In this document: positions 16,588 through 24,421 of the stretch, piece by piece
Layout of the letters: each line of letters starts with the position of its first letter
Numbering within the stretch: position 1 is the first letter of the stretch
Assembly: GCA_036555615.1 (NCBI GenBank)
Contig: DATBKZ010000028.1
Span: forward strand, 36,928 to 100,927
Source: SG8-41 sp036555615
Lineage (GTDB): Bacteria; Pseudomonadota; Gammaproteobacteria; Burkholderiales; SG8-41
Length of the DNA: 64,000 bases
Direction: 5' to 3'
Made by a program: the position numbers and the translations under genes
Notes under the pieces: generated by a model
What the model saw: the letters and a program-made list of their open reading frames with translations, nothing else
Databases searched by the model: none
What the model was told of the DNA's origin: nothing

Positions 16588-17382
16588 CTAGATCAATCCG
16601 CGGGCGATGCCGCCGTCCACCAGTATCGACTGGCAGTTGACGTAGCTCGCCTGGTGGGAAGCGAGGAACACCACCATCGCGGCGATTTCCTCGGGCCGGC
16701 CGAAGCGCTTCATCGGGATTTCCTCGCTGAACTCGCGGATGATGTCTTCCGGCCTCGTGCCGCGCTCCTGCGCGAGCTTCTCCGCGCGCGTAGTCCAGAG
16801 CGAGGTCAGCGTGCGGCCCGGTGACACCGAGTTCACGCGGATATTGAACGGCTGGAATTCGGCGCCGAGCGTCTTCACCAGCGCGATCAGGCCGGCCTTG
16901 GTGACGTTGGACACGACCTGGTGGGGGTACGGCATGCGGGCGCCCGCTGCGCCAAGGATGACGATGCGCCCGCCCGACTTCGATTGCTTCAGGCGCTCGA
17001 GAGCGGCGCGGATCACCCGAACCGCACCGAGCACGTTGAATTCGTAGCTGGCGCGCCATGCAGAGTCGTCGAGCTCCTCGAACAGCGCGCGCTGGCTGCC
17101 ACCGACCGCGGTTACGAGGATGTCGAGTGCGGAAGCCTGCTGCCCGAGCCAATCTCCGAGCCGCTTCATATCGGCCGCCCGCGTGACATCGGCGGCCAAC
17201 CAGGGAACGTTTGCGCCCGCCGCCTGCTCGAGCGCGGCGGCCGCCCGCTTGAGCTTCTCCGCGCTGCGCGAGCAGATCAGGACGCGCGCGCCCTCCGCCA
17301 GCAACCCTTTCGCGCACTCGAAGCCGATCCCTTCGCTCGCGCCGACGACGAGCGCGGTTTCACCGCTGATGCCGAGATCCAA
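16588..17382 (-). CDS. SDR-family protein lacking the canonical Ser/Tyr catalytic residues
   Basis: A 264-residue short-chain dehydrogenase/reductase fold. The cofactor loop GASEGIG (residues about 14-20), DVTRAADM, NVLGAVRV and the C-terminal GRPEEIAAMVVFLASHQASYV with VDGG are typical. However, at the active-site motif YxxxK the sequence is SNVTK: K162 is kept but the tyrosine position is S158, and the upstream catalytic serine position is A145 (GAAGARMPYPHQ). Y152 lies nearby and might substitute. It may be a divergent subfamily with altered chemistry or a non-catalytic binder. It is followed 15 bases downstream in genomic order by a Bug receptor on the same strand. Confidence 0.86.
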   Translation of the reverse strand: MDLGISGETALVVGASEGIGFECAKGLLAEGARVLICSRSAEKLKRAAAALEQAAGANVPWLAADVTRAADMKRLGDWLGQQASALDILVTAVGGSQRALFEELDDSAWRASYEFNVLGAVRVIRAALERLKQSKSGGRIVILGAAGARMPYPHQVVSNVTKAGLIALVKTLGAEFQPFNIRVNSVSPGRTLTSLWTTRAEKLAQERGTRPEDIIREFSEEIPMKRFGRPEEIAAMVVFLASHQASYVNCQSILVDGGIARGLI

Positions 17383-17397
17383 TGCGCCCCTCTCGCG

Positions 17398-18366
17398 CTA
17401 CTCCACCTTCGCGCCGGCCAGCCGGATCAGCTTGCCGTATTTTTCGTAGTCCGCCCGGATCACCGTGTTGAACCGCTCGATCGACGCGGCCGAGGGTTCC
17501 AGCGCCTGGTTGGAGAGGTTGCGCGCCACGTCCGGCATCTTGAGGATTCTGCCGATCTCCGCGTGCAGCTGCTCGACGATTGCCCGGGGCGTTGCCGCCG
17601 GCGCGAAGACGCCGATCCACGGGCTCATTTCGTATCCGGGAACCGTCTTCGCGATCGGCGGGATGCCCGGCAACGCGCTCACCGGCTCAACGGAATTCAC
17701 TCCGAGCGGGCGCAGCCGCCCCGACCGGATATGTGCGATGACCGTGGAGATCGTGGCGAGCGATGCCTGCGCTTCGCCCGCGACGAGCGCCGTGACCTGC
17801 GGGGCGCCGCCCTTGTACGGGACATGCACCAGCTTGATGCCGGCCATCGAGATGAACAGCGCCATCGAAAGGTGGGGCGCGCTGCCATTGCCGGAAGAGG
17901 AGTAGAGGATCTCTCCCGGTCGCTTCCTGGCGAGCGCGATGAACTCACTCACGGATTTCACCGGGAGCGATGGGTGCACCGTGAGCGCGCCCGGCTGCGT
18001 CACGAGCATGGCCACGCCGGTGAAGTCCTTGAGCGTGTCGTACGGAAGCTTCCTGTAGATGTGCGCATTGCCGACGTGCGTCGTCGAGTGCACCATCAAC
18101 GTGTAGCCGTCGGGCGGCGCCTTCGCGACGACATCCGAGCCGATCGAGCCGGCCGCGCCCGGGCGGTTGTCGATGACGAATGGCTGGCCGAGCGCCTCGG
18201 CGAGCTTCTGCGTCACGATGCGGCCGACCACATCGTTGGAGCCGCCCGGCGGCCAGGGGATGACCACGCGCACCGGTTTCACGGGATACGCCTGTGCCAC
18301 CACAGTGAGCGGCGCAAGGAAGGAGACAAGGGCGGCCAGAACCGCCGCGTGCAGGTCTTGCTTCAT
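17398..18366 (-). CDS. Bug-family (TctC-type) periplasmic solute receptor
   Basis: A 322-residue receptor. Starting from ATG 18364-18366 gives the signal peptide MKQDLHAAVLAALVSF...VVAQA followed by mature AYPVKPVRVVIPWPPGGSND; a longer reading from 18414 adds 16 non-signal residues and is unlikely. Family signatures: VIDNRPGAAGSIGSD, LPYDTLKDFTGVAM, PSLPVKSVSEFIALAR, HVPYKGGAPQV. It is placed upstream of the SDR-like gene on the minus strand and closely resembles the next receptor (18594-19562), suggesting a local duplication. No permease genes accompany it. Confidence 0.93.
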   Translation of the reverse strand: MKQDLHAAVLAALVSFLAPLTVVAQAYPVKPVRVVIPWPPGGSNDVVGRIVTQKLAEALGQPFVIDNRPGAAGSIGSDVVAKAPPDGYTLMVHSTTHVGNAHIYRKLPYDTLKDFTGVAMLVTQPGALTVHPSLPVKSVSEFIALARKRPGEILYSSSGNGSAPHLSMALFISMAGIKLVHVPYKGGAPQVTALVAGEAQASLATISTVIAHIRSGRLRPLGVNSVEPVSALPGIPPIAKTVPGYEMSPWIGVFAPAATPRAIVEQLHAEIGRILKMPDVARNLSNQALEPSAASIERFNTVIRADYEKYGKLIRLAGAKVE

Positions 18367-18505
18367 GAAGGCTCCCGACAGGGAATGGCCGGCTAGCGCG
18401 CCGGCATCCGGCATTATCAGCGAACCGGTTGCCGCGTCTCAACCGTTGCGGTGCGCATTGTGGACAAACCGGCAGGAAGTCGGACAAAGGGACTGGCGAA
18501 GCAAA

Positions 18506-18538
18506 CCGGCCCTGCCCCCGTGAAGGGAACAGGGCCGG
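18506..18538 (-). terminator. Hairpin between two Bug receptor genes
   Basis: Arms CCGGCCCTG (18506-18514) and CAGGGCCGG (18530-18538), 15-base loop. Read on the minus strand, downstream of the 18594-19562 gene, it is followed by TTTGCTT, a modest T-tract. The rest of the 227-base gap shows no gene and no clear promoter. Confidence 0.4.
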
Positions 18539-18593
18539 GAATGGCTGACGCTCATCCGCGGGCCGCGCGAGGCGACCCGCGAGGGATCGCGTA

Positions 18594-19562
18594 TCAGTCG
18601 ATCCTCGCTCCCGAAATCCTCACCACCTTCTCGTACTTCGCGAAGTCCGACTTGAGGCGGGCGTCAAACTCCTCGGGCGTCATCGGCATCGGATCGAGCG
18701 TCTGGGCAGTGAGCTTCGATGCGACGCCGGGATCGGCCAGCGCTTTCCTCAGGTCGGCATTGAGCTTGTCGATAACCGCCTTCGGCGTGCCCTTCGGCGC
18801 GAAGCAGCCGACCCACGCCGTGAACTCGTAGCCAGGAACGGTTTCCGCGATGGCAGGCACGTTGGGGAACTGCACCGTGCGTTTGTCAGAGGTTACGCCG
18901 AGCGGCCGGACGCGATTCGCTTTCAAGTGCGTGAAGACGGATCCGATCGTAGCGATCGTGACCTGGGATTCCCCGGAAATCAGCGCAATCGTCGAGGGAC
19001 CACCGCCCTTGTATGGCACGTGAATCATCTTGGTCCCGGTCAGCGATTGAAAGAGCGCGTACGCCAGGTGAACGTAGCTGCCATTGCCGGCCGAGCTGTA
19101 GACGATCTCGTTCGGGCGCTTTTTCGCCAGCGCAATGAACTCCTTGATCGATTTCGCTGGAAGCGACGGATGCACGACCATGATCCCCACCTGGCGCGCG
19201 AGCGCCGTGACGCCAATGAAATCGCCGAGCGTGTCGTAAGGCAGCTTCTTGTACAGGTGCGCGTTGGCAATGTGCGTCGCCGACTGCACCATCAGCGTGT
19301 AGCCGTCGCCCGGGCTCTGGGCCACGACGGCCGCGCCGATCGTGCCGGCCGCGCCGCCGCGGTTCTCGATCACGAAGTTCTGGCCAGTGATTTCATTCAT
19401 CTTGGCGAACACGATCCGGCCGGTGACGTCGTTTGATCCCCCAGGCGGGAATACGATGATCACCCGCACAGGTTTCGTGGGATACGCCTGTGCGAGCACC
19501 GCCAGCGGCGTAAACAATGCGGCGAGAATGACCGGCACCGAGAAACTGAAATACCGCTTCAT
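18594..19562 (-). CDS. Bug-family (TctC-type) periplasmic solute receptor
   Basis: A 322-residue receptor, with the signal peptide MKRYFSFSVPVILAALF...LAQA before AYPTKPVRVIIVFPPGGSND. Signatures: VIENRGGAAGTIGAAVV, LPYDTLGDFIGVTALA, PSLPAKSIKEFIALAKK, IHVPYKGGGPSTIAL. The same length as the neighbouring receptor and strongly similar sequence indicate tandem paralogues. It is divergent from the CaiB/BaiF CoA-transferase at 19736, which might act on the imported acid. Start ATG at 19560-19562 with GGAGG about 6 bases before it. Confidence 0.93.
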   Translation of the reverse strand: MKRYFSFSVPVILAALFTPLAVLAQAYPTKPVRVIIVFPPGGSNDVTGRIVFAKMNEITGQNFVIENRGGAAGTIGAAVVAQSPGDGYTLMVQSATHIANAHLYKKLPYDTLGDFIGVTALARQVGIMVVHPSLPAKSIKEFIALAKKRPNEIVYSSAGNGSYVHLAYALFQSLTGTKMIHVPYKGGGPSTIALISGESQVTIATIGSVFTHLKANRVRPLGVTSDKRTVQFPNVPAIAETVPGYEFTAWVGCFAPKGTPKAVIDKLNADLRKALADPGVASKLTAQTLDPMPMTPEEFDARLKSDFAKYEKVVRISGARID

Positions 19563-19665
19563 GAATTTCCTCCTTCGATTTGTGGAACCCGGCTGAGCGC
19601 GATCGCCCGGCCATCGCGGATCGCGGCGCCCGGGCCGGATACTGCCAGCGGACCCTCCGCCGCGC

Positions 19666-19695
19666 TACAATTCCACCACAGATTAGATAGTGGTG
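19666..19695 (+). promoter_or_regulatory. Candidate -10 and operator-like dyad before the CoA-transferase
   Basis: TACAAT (19666-19671) resembles a -10 element; no good -35 is seen. Directly after it lies the dyad CACCAC (19674-19679) / GTGGTG (19690-19695) with the AT-rich centre AGATTAGATA. Its position at the expected transcription start suits a repressor operator. Confidence 0.35.
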
Positions 19696-19735
19696 TCGAG
19701 CCGGCGTCCTCCGGCGCGCTTCCGCAAGGAAACCC

Positions 19736-20953
19736 ATGTCCCTGCCGCTGGAAGGCGTGAAAGTGCTGGACTTCACCGCCGTCATGGCGGGGCCGTACTG
19801 CACGCTGATGTTGGCCGACATGGGGGCGGAGGTCGTCAAGATCGAGACCTTCCCCGAAGGCGACGCCTCGCGGAAATTCGATCCCAAAGTGAACGGCGAG
19901 AGCTACTGCTTCGCGGTCCTCAACCGCAACAAGAAGAGCCTCGCACTCAATCTCAAGAATGCGCGCGGCAAAGACATCTTCATGAAACTCGCGCGGGACG
20001 CCGATATCGTCATCGAGAACTACCGGCCCGGCGTCACCCGCAGCCTGGGCATCGATTACCCGGCGATCCAGGCGGTCAATCCCGACGTCATCTACGCTTC
20101 CATCTCCGGCTTCGGCCAGACCGGCCCCTACAGCCGCAAGGGAGGCTTCGACATCATCGCGCAGGGCATGAGCGGCATCATGACCATGACCGGCGAGGCC
20201 GGCGGGCGCCCCGCCAAGGTCGGCATCGCAATGAACGACATCGCCGCGGGCACGACCGCGCTCTATTCGATCCTTGGCGCCTACATCAAGCGGCTGAAGA
20301 CCGGCGAGGGCGTCTACCTCGAGACCTCGCTCCTCGAGGCGGGCATGGCGTGGACCTACTGGGAGTTCGGCGCGTACTTCGGCGGCGGGGAGGTCCCGAT
20401 CGCGACCGGCACGCGCCACCGCCGCTCCACGCCCTACCAGGCCTATCGCACGCAGGACGCTTATGTCACGGTCGGCGCCAACAACGAGAAGCTGTGGACT
20501 GCGTTCTGCACCGGGGTGCTGGAGCGTCCGGCACTGCTGCAGGACGCGCGCTTCCGCACGGACGCCGCGCGGCTGAAGAACATCGACGCGCTCCAGGGCG
20601 AGATCGAGAAAGTATTTGCCGCCCACCCGACCGCGCACTGGGTGGAGAAGCTCGACGCCGCGGGCGTTCCCGGAGGGCCGGTATTCAACTACGTGCAGGC
20701 CTTTGAAAACGAGCATGCGAAGGCGCGCCGCATGGTGGCCGAGATCGACCACCCGAAGATCGGCCGCATGAAGATCATCGGCAACCCGGTCAAGACGAGC
20801 GCCGAGCTTGCGCGCTCGCGCACGCCCGCGCCGTGGCTCGGCCAGCACAGCGCCGACGTATTGAGGGGCCTCGGCTACGGCGACGCGCAGATCGCAGCGC
20901 TGTTCACCGAGGGCGTGGTGTACGACCGCTACCGCGAGAAGGCAACCGCCTGA
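19736..20953 (+). CDS. CaiB/BaiF family (class III) CoA-transferase
   Basis: A 405-residue family III CoA-transferase, which moves CoA between carboxylic acids through an enzyme-bound anhydride on a conserved aspartate. That residue is D168 in IAMNDIAAG, corresponding to D169 of formyl-CoA transferase. Other signatures: VLDFTAVMAGPYCTLMLADMG at the N-terminus, VIENYRPGV, SGFGQTGPY, RHRRSTPYQAY and PGGPVFNY. It begins with ATG 19736 after AAGGAAA. It is divergent from a Bug receptor. The acceptor and donor acids are unknown. Confidence 0.94.
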   Translation: MSLPLEGVKVLDFTAVMAGPYCTLMLADMGAEVVKIETFPEGDASRKFDPKVNGESYCFAVLNRNKKSLALNLKNARGKDIFMKLARDADIVIENYRPGVTRSLGIDYPAIQAVNPDVIYASISGFGQTGPYSRKGGFDIIAQGMSGIMTMTGEAGGRPAKVGIAMNDIAAGTTALYSILGAYIKRLKTGEGVYLETSLLEAGMAWTYWEFGAYFGGGEVPIATGTRHRRSTPYQAYRTQDAYVTVGANNEKLWTAFCTGVLERPALLQDARFRTDAARLKNIDALQGEIEKVFAAHPTAHWVEKLDAAGVPGGPVFNYVQAFENEHAKARRMVAEIDHPKIGRMKIIGNPVKTSAELARSRTPAPWLGQHSADVLRGLGYGDAQIAALFTEGVVYDRYREKATA

Positions 20954-20982
20954 CCCTTGAACCCGGGCGGTCCGCTCAATCG

Positions 20983-21729
20983 GTGAAAAAAGACGTTGAG
21001 CAGGAAGAGGCGCGGGAGAAGGCGCTCATCCGGCAGTACTTCGGCGACTCGCCGCAGGGCTTCTTCGTGGAGGTGGGGGCGAACGAGCCGGCCTCGATCC
21101 AGTCCCAGACCTGGCACCTCGAGCAGAGAGGCTGGCGTGGCATCCTCATCGAGCCGAACCGGGCGCTCGCCGACGCACTCGCCAGAAAGCGGTCCGGCTC
21201 AAAGGTCTATAACGTGGCATGCAGCTCGCCCGCGAAGGTAGGCGTCGCGGAGTTGAAGATTCCCTTCCTCGCCGACGGAACGATAGACACCGGGAAAGCC
21301 GCATTGGAGGTGGAGATCGATCACGGCGGCTTTCCGGCCTACCGCAATGAAACCGTGAAGGTCGTGACGCTGGACTCGATCCTGGAGGAAAACAACATCA
21401 CGGGCATCGACCTCCTGTCGATCGACGTCGAGGGCACGGAGCTCGACGTGCTGAAGGGCCTCAACCTGGAACGATACCGGCCCCGGCTGATCCTGCTGGA
21501 AGACAAGCTGGTCTACCTCAACAAGCACCGGTGGCTGAAACGCGCGGGCTACCGGCTCGTGAAGCGCACCCTCTTCAACAACTGGTACATTCCCGCGCAC
21601 GAGCCGTTCGCAATGTCCAGCTGGAAGGAGAAGCTGGTGACGTTCAAGAAGCTCTATCTCGGCCTGGCGCCGAGAAAGATCAAGGAATGCTTCAAGATGG
21701 GCAACCTGCGGCCGTTAAAGGAGCTCTAG
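20983..21729 (+). CDS. FkbM-family SAM-dependent methyltransferase
   Basis: A 248-residue methyltransferase-fold protein. GFFVEVGANEPASIQSQTWHLE is the SAM-binding first strand and loop of the FkbM family, followed by GWRGILIEPNRALADAL, VTLDSILEENNITGIDLLSIDVEGTELDVLKGL and LLEDKLVYLNKH. FkbM members methylate sugars or other small hydroxyl groups, often in polysaccharide or natural-product pathways. I chose GTG 20983 as start, because no ATG lies upstream in frame before the CoA-transferase stop; it falls 29 bases after that stop. The last 40 residues are basic and may contact membrane or substrate. The target molecule is unknown. Confidence 0.85.
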   Translation: MKKDVEQEEAREKALIRQYFGDSPQGFFVEVGANEPASIQSQTWHLEQRGWRGILIEPNRALADALARKRSGSKVYNVACSSPAKVGVAELKIPFLADGTIDTGKAALEVEIDHGGFPAYRNETVKVVTLDSILEENNITGIDLLSIDVEGTELDVLKGLNLERYRPRLILLEDKLVYLNKHRWLKRAGYRLVKRTLFNNWYIPAHEPFAMSSWKEKLVTFKKLYLGLAPRKIKECFKMGNLRPLKEL

Positions 21730-21732
21730 CCG

Positions 21733-22242
21733 CTACTCCTCGATCGGGCCCTGCTCCATCAGACCGTGGAGCTCGCAGGTCGGGTTGGCGCGCCGGATCG
21801 TGAGGTAGCCGTTGATCTTCCCGTCCATGCCGCAGTAGCGCACGCGGTCGACGTCGCTGAACGTGAAGTGGAGGCGTCCCTGGCCGTGATCGATCCAGAA
21901 GTGTCCCATTTCCTCGCGCAGGAGGACGGCCGTGGTCGATCCTTCGTCCAGCCATCTGCTGAACGCATCGCCACGCACGATCTCCAGCGAGCAGGTGCGC
22001 GGCTTCCACTTGCTGTAGTACGCAAAACTGTTGACGCGGCCATTCAAAACCTCGACCGCGATGCGCGCGTGCGCGTCCTCCGTGCCGAGCCTGCAGGCGA
22101 GCTTCTCGACCTTCCGCGCGGCGGGCTTCGCAGGCGCGTTCTCCGCGGCCGCGGATTCGGCTGACACCGCGCCAAGCGCAATGACGACGCAGACCGAGAG
22201 AGCAGACGTTATCGCGTGCGGCCGCTTCTCCTCACCGCTCAC
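21733..22242 (-). CDS. Secreted hypothetical protein
   Basis: A 169-residue protein of unknown function. Residues about 14-35 are hydrophobic and end in AESAAAE, a likely signal peptide with an AxA-type cleavage site, followed by an Ala/Pro/Lys-rich linker. The mature part has four cysteines (KLACRLG, PRTCSLE, VRYCGMD, NPTCELH), which could form two disulfides in the periplasm, and a beta-rich pattern (FWIDHGQGRLHFTFSDVDRVRY). It is convergent with the FkbM gene, 3 bases away, and divergent from the N-acetyltransferase. I do not recognise the family. Confidence 0.75.
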   Translation of the reverse strand: MSGEEKRPHAITSALSVCVVIALGAVSAESAAAENAPAKPAARKVEKLACRLGTEDAHARIAVEVLNGRVNSFAYYSKWKPRTCSLEIVRGDAFSRWLDEGSTTAVLLREEMGHFWIDHGQGRLHFTFSDVDRVRYCGMDGKINGYLTIRRANPTCELHGLMEQGPIEE

Positions 22243-22312
22243 CCTGATCCCCTGTTGTTCTTGCTTCCGGTACCGCCGTTCATGGCGGGCCGTGCTCGAT
22301 TATCATTAGATC

Positions 22313-23146
22313 ATGAAACGCACGGCCGCGGTAAGAGGGGACGCAGGCAACCTCGAAGCGCTCGACATCGACGCCTACCTCCACCGCATCGGCTACTCGG
22401 GCCGCCTGCAACCGGTTTATCCCGTGCTCGAGGCGCTCCACCTTGCGCACGCGACCCGCATCCCGTTCGAGAACCTCGACATCCTGCTCAAGCGCCCGAT
22501 ACGGCTCGATCTCGCGAGCCTCCAGGCCAAGCTCGTGGCGGGCGGCCGGGGCGGATACTGCTTCGAGCAGAATCTGCTGTTCTCGGCCGTGCTGCAGCGC
22601 CTCGGATTCTCCGTGACGCAGCTCGCCGCGCGCGTCCTCTACCGCAGCCGGCGCAAGGTTCCGCGCACCCATGTCGTGCTGATGGTGGATGTCGACGGCG
22701 GCCGTTGGCTGTCCGATGTCGGTTTCGGCCTCGAAGGCCTGCTGCTGCCGCTGCCGTTCGCCAGCGGCCGGGAAACGCGCCAGTTCGCCTGGACGTACCG
22801 TGTCATCGAGGCAGACGGCGAGTGGCTGCTGCAGACGCTGCGGGACGGCTCGTGGGTGGACCTGTACTCGTTCTTCCTCACGCCTTGCCTCGCGGTCGAT
22901 TTCGAGCCCGCCAACCACTACATGTCGACGCACCCGGACTCGCGATTCGTCCAGACGCTCACCGTGCAGCTGCCGACGCCCGAGGTGCGGCACGTGCTGC
23001 GCAATCGGGAGCTCGTCCTCGACCGCGGCGCGACCGTCACCCGCCGCGTGCTCGCGGACGACGATGAGTTGCTGGCCGTGCTCGCGGAAGTATTCGGGCT
23101 GCGGTTTCCCGCTGGCACGCGCTTCGGCTATCGGCAAGAAACCTAG
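22313..23146 (+). CDS. nat: Arylamine N-acetyltransferase
   Basis: A 277-residue NAT-family enzyme that transfers acetyl groups from acetyl-CoA to arylamines or hydrazines. The full Cys-His-Asp triad is visible: C83 in GGRGGYCFEQN, H120 in RTHVVLMV and D135 in LSDVGFG. The opening IDAYLHRIGYSGRLQPV and RIPFENLDILL are characteristic. Length matches bacterial NATs (about 275-280). It stands alone on the plus strand, 18 bases before an FNR-like site that probably belongs to the next gene. Physiological substrate unknown; detoxification or secondary metabolism are usual roles. Confidence 0.94.
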   Translation: MKRTAAVRGDAGNLEALDIDAYLHRIGYSGRLQPVYPVLEALHLAHATRIPFENLDILLKRPIRLDLASLQAKLVAGGRGGYCFEQNLLFSAVLQRLGFSVTQLAARVLYRSRRKVPRTHVVLMVDVDGGRWLSDVGFGLEGLLLPLPFASGRETRQFAWTYRVIEADGEWLLQTLRDGSWVDLYSFFLTPCLAVDFEPANHYMSTHPDSRFVQTLTVQLPTPEVRHVLRNRELVLDRGATVTRRVLADDDELLAVLAEVFGLRFPAGTRFGYRQET

Positions 23147-23163
23147 TTGCCGGCGACCGTTTC

Positions 23164-23177
23164 TTGATCTGCGTCAA
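23164..23177 (+). promoter_or_regulatory. FNR/ANR-type box upstream of a Bug receptor
   Basis: TTGATCTGCGTCAA fits the FNR consensus TTGAT-N4-ATCAA with one mismatch. Its centre lies about 72 bases before the start expected from the TATACT element at 23231-23236, near a known activating position (about -71.5) for FNR class I promoters. This suggests oxygen-limited induction of the receptor gene. Confidence 0.6.
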
Positions 23178-23205
23178 AGCACGCGGCGGATGACCGGCCG
23201 CCTGC

Positions 23206-23236
23206 TTGTCCCCTCGGGCCGGCCGCGACGTATACT
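23206..23236 (+). promoter_or_regulatory. Candidate sigma70 promoter of the Bug receptor gene
   Basis: TTGTCC (23206-23211) and TATACT (23231-23236) with a long 19-base spacer. The strong -10 and poor, wide -35 fit an activator-dependent promoter; predicted start near 23243, 23 bases before the ATG. Confidence 0.5.
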
Positions 23237-23265
23237 GGCGCACGCCAATTCAACGGGAGGGGAAA

Positions 23266-24246
23266 ATGAAGAGCATTCGGTGCGTCAACCTTCTCGCGCT
23301 GGCGCTGGCCGCAGCAGTTGCATGGCCGGTGACGGCGCTGTCCCAGGCCTACCCGAGCAAGCCGATTCGCATCATCGTCCCGTTCCCGCCTGGCGGGGGC
23401 GTCGATTACATCGGGCGGATCGTCGGCAAGGGCCTGTCCGAGCGCTTGCGGGTGCAGGTCATCATCGACAACCGCCCCGGCGCCAATGCCATTCTCGGGC
23501 TGGAAGCGCTGAAGGCCGCGCCGCCCGACGGCTACACGCTCGCCGCGGCTTCCGCCGGACCGCTCGCGGTGAACCCGTTCATCTACAAGAAGCTGCCGCA
23601 CGACACGCTGAAGGACTTCACGCAGATCGCCAACATGGTGAACTATCCCCTGTTGTTGGTCGCCCACCCCTCGCTGCCGGTGAAGAACGTGAAGGAGCTC
23701 ATCGCGCTCGCCCGGTCCAAGCCCGGCGAGGTTTCCTACGCCTCGCCCGGCTCCGGCAACTCCTCGCACCTCGCGGGAGAGCTGTTCAATTCGATGGCGA
23801 AGGTGAACATCCTGCACATTCCGTACAAGGGCATGGCGCCCGCCGTCGTATCCGTCGTGTCGGGCGAGGGCCATATCCTCTACAGCAGCATTCCCCCGAT
23901 ACTCGGGCATGTCCGCGTCGGCCGCGTCCGGGCCCTCGGAGTCGGCAACGCCAAGCGCGTGCCCTCGCTGCCGGAATTCCCGACCATATCCGAGGCCGGC
24001 CTGCCCGGCTACGAGGCCTACGCCTGGGCCGGCATGATCGGCCCCGCCAACCTGCCGCGGGACATCGTGATGCGTCTCAACAAAGAAATCGTCGCGATCC
24101 TCAGCCAGAAGGACGTGATCGACCGGATGCTCGCCGACGGCACCGTCCCCACGCCCTCCAGCCCGGAGGACTTCGTCGCCTACATGAAGTCGGAGCTCGC
24201 GAAGTGGGGCGCCGTTGTGAAGATGGCGGGCATCAAGCCGGAATGA
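23266..24246 (+). CDS. Bug-family (TctC-type) periplasmic solute receptor
   Basis: A 326-residue receptor. ATG 23266 is preceded by GGGAGGGG and starts the signal peptide MKSIRCVNLLALALAAAVAW...ALSQA, then mature AYPSKPIRIIVPFPPGGGVDY. An earlier in-frame codon at 23206 would overlap the promoter and is unlikely. Signatures: VIIDNRPGANAILG, LPHDTLKDFTQIANMV, PSLPVKNVKELIALAR, HIPYKGMAPAVVS. It is the only receptor here with an FNR-type site, so its ligand may matter during anaerobic or nitrate-respiring growth. No permease genes nearby. Confidence 0.94.
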   Translation: MKSIRCVNLLALALAAAVAWPVTALSQAYPSKPIRIIVPFPPGGGVDYIGRIVGKGLSERLRVQVIIDNRPGANAILGLEALKAAPPDGYTLAAASAGPLAVNPFIYKKLPHDTLKDFTQIANMVNYPLLLVAHPSLPVKNVKELIALARSKPGEVSYASPGSGNSSHLAGELFNSMAKVNILHIPYKGMAPAVVSVVSGEGHILYSSIPPILGHVRVGRVRALGVGNAKRVPSLPEFPTISEAGLPGYEAYAWAGMIGPANLPRDIVMRLNKEIVAILSQKDVIDRMLADGTVPTPSSPEDFVAYMKSELAKWGAVVKMAGIKPE

Positions 24247-24421
24247 TGTCGCGCCCCGCGCATCGTTCCTGAGCTCGCGACGTTCGTTCCTCGTTACGGC
24301 AAGCGCGCCAGGACGCCCCTCTCGCTGCGGCTCCGCCGCGGCCCGCGCATGCCGTTTCGTCACAATATCGTCACATGACGGCAACGCGATTGACTTGTTC
24401 CGCAGCGACAATCGCTTGCGC

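Noticed and set aside
19736..20953. Suspected loss of the catalytic aspartate in the CoA-transferase because a SLLEA stretch seemed to replace an expected SLLDA
   Set aside because: The catalytic residue of family III is in the later-recognised motif corresponding to IAMNDIAAG, where D168 is present; the SLLEA position is not catalytic.
24247..24421. Possible regulatory element in the gap before the LpxH-like gene (TTGACT and CACAATATCGTCAC motifs)
   Set aside because: Spacing between elements is wrong for a promoter and no convincing dyad or ORF is present.
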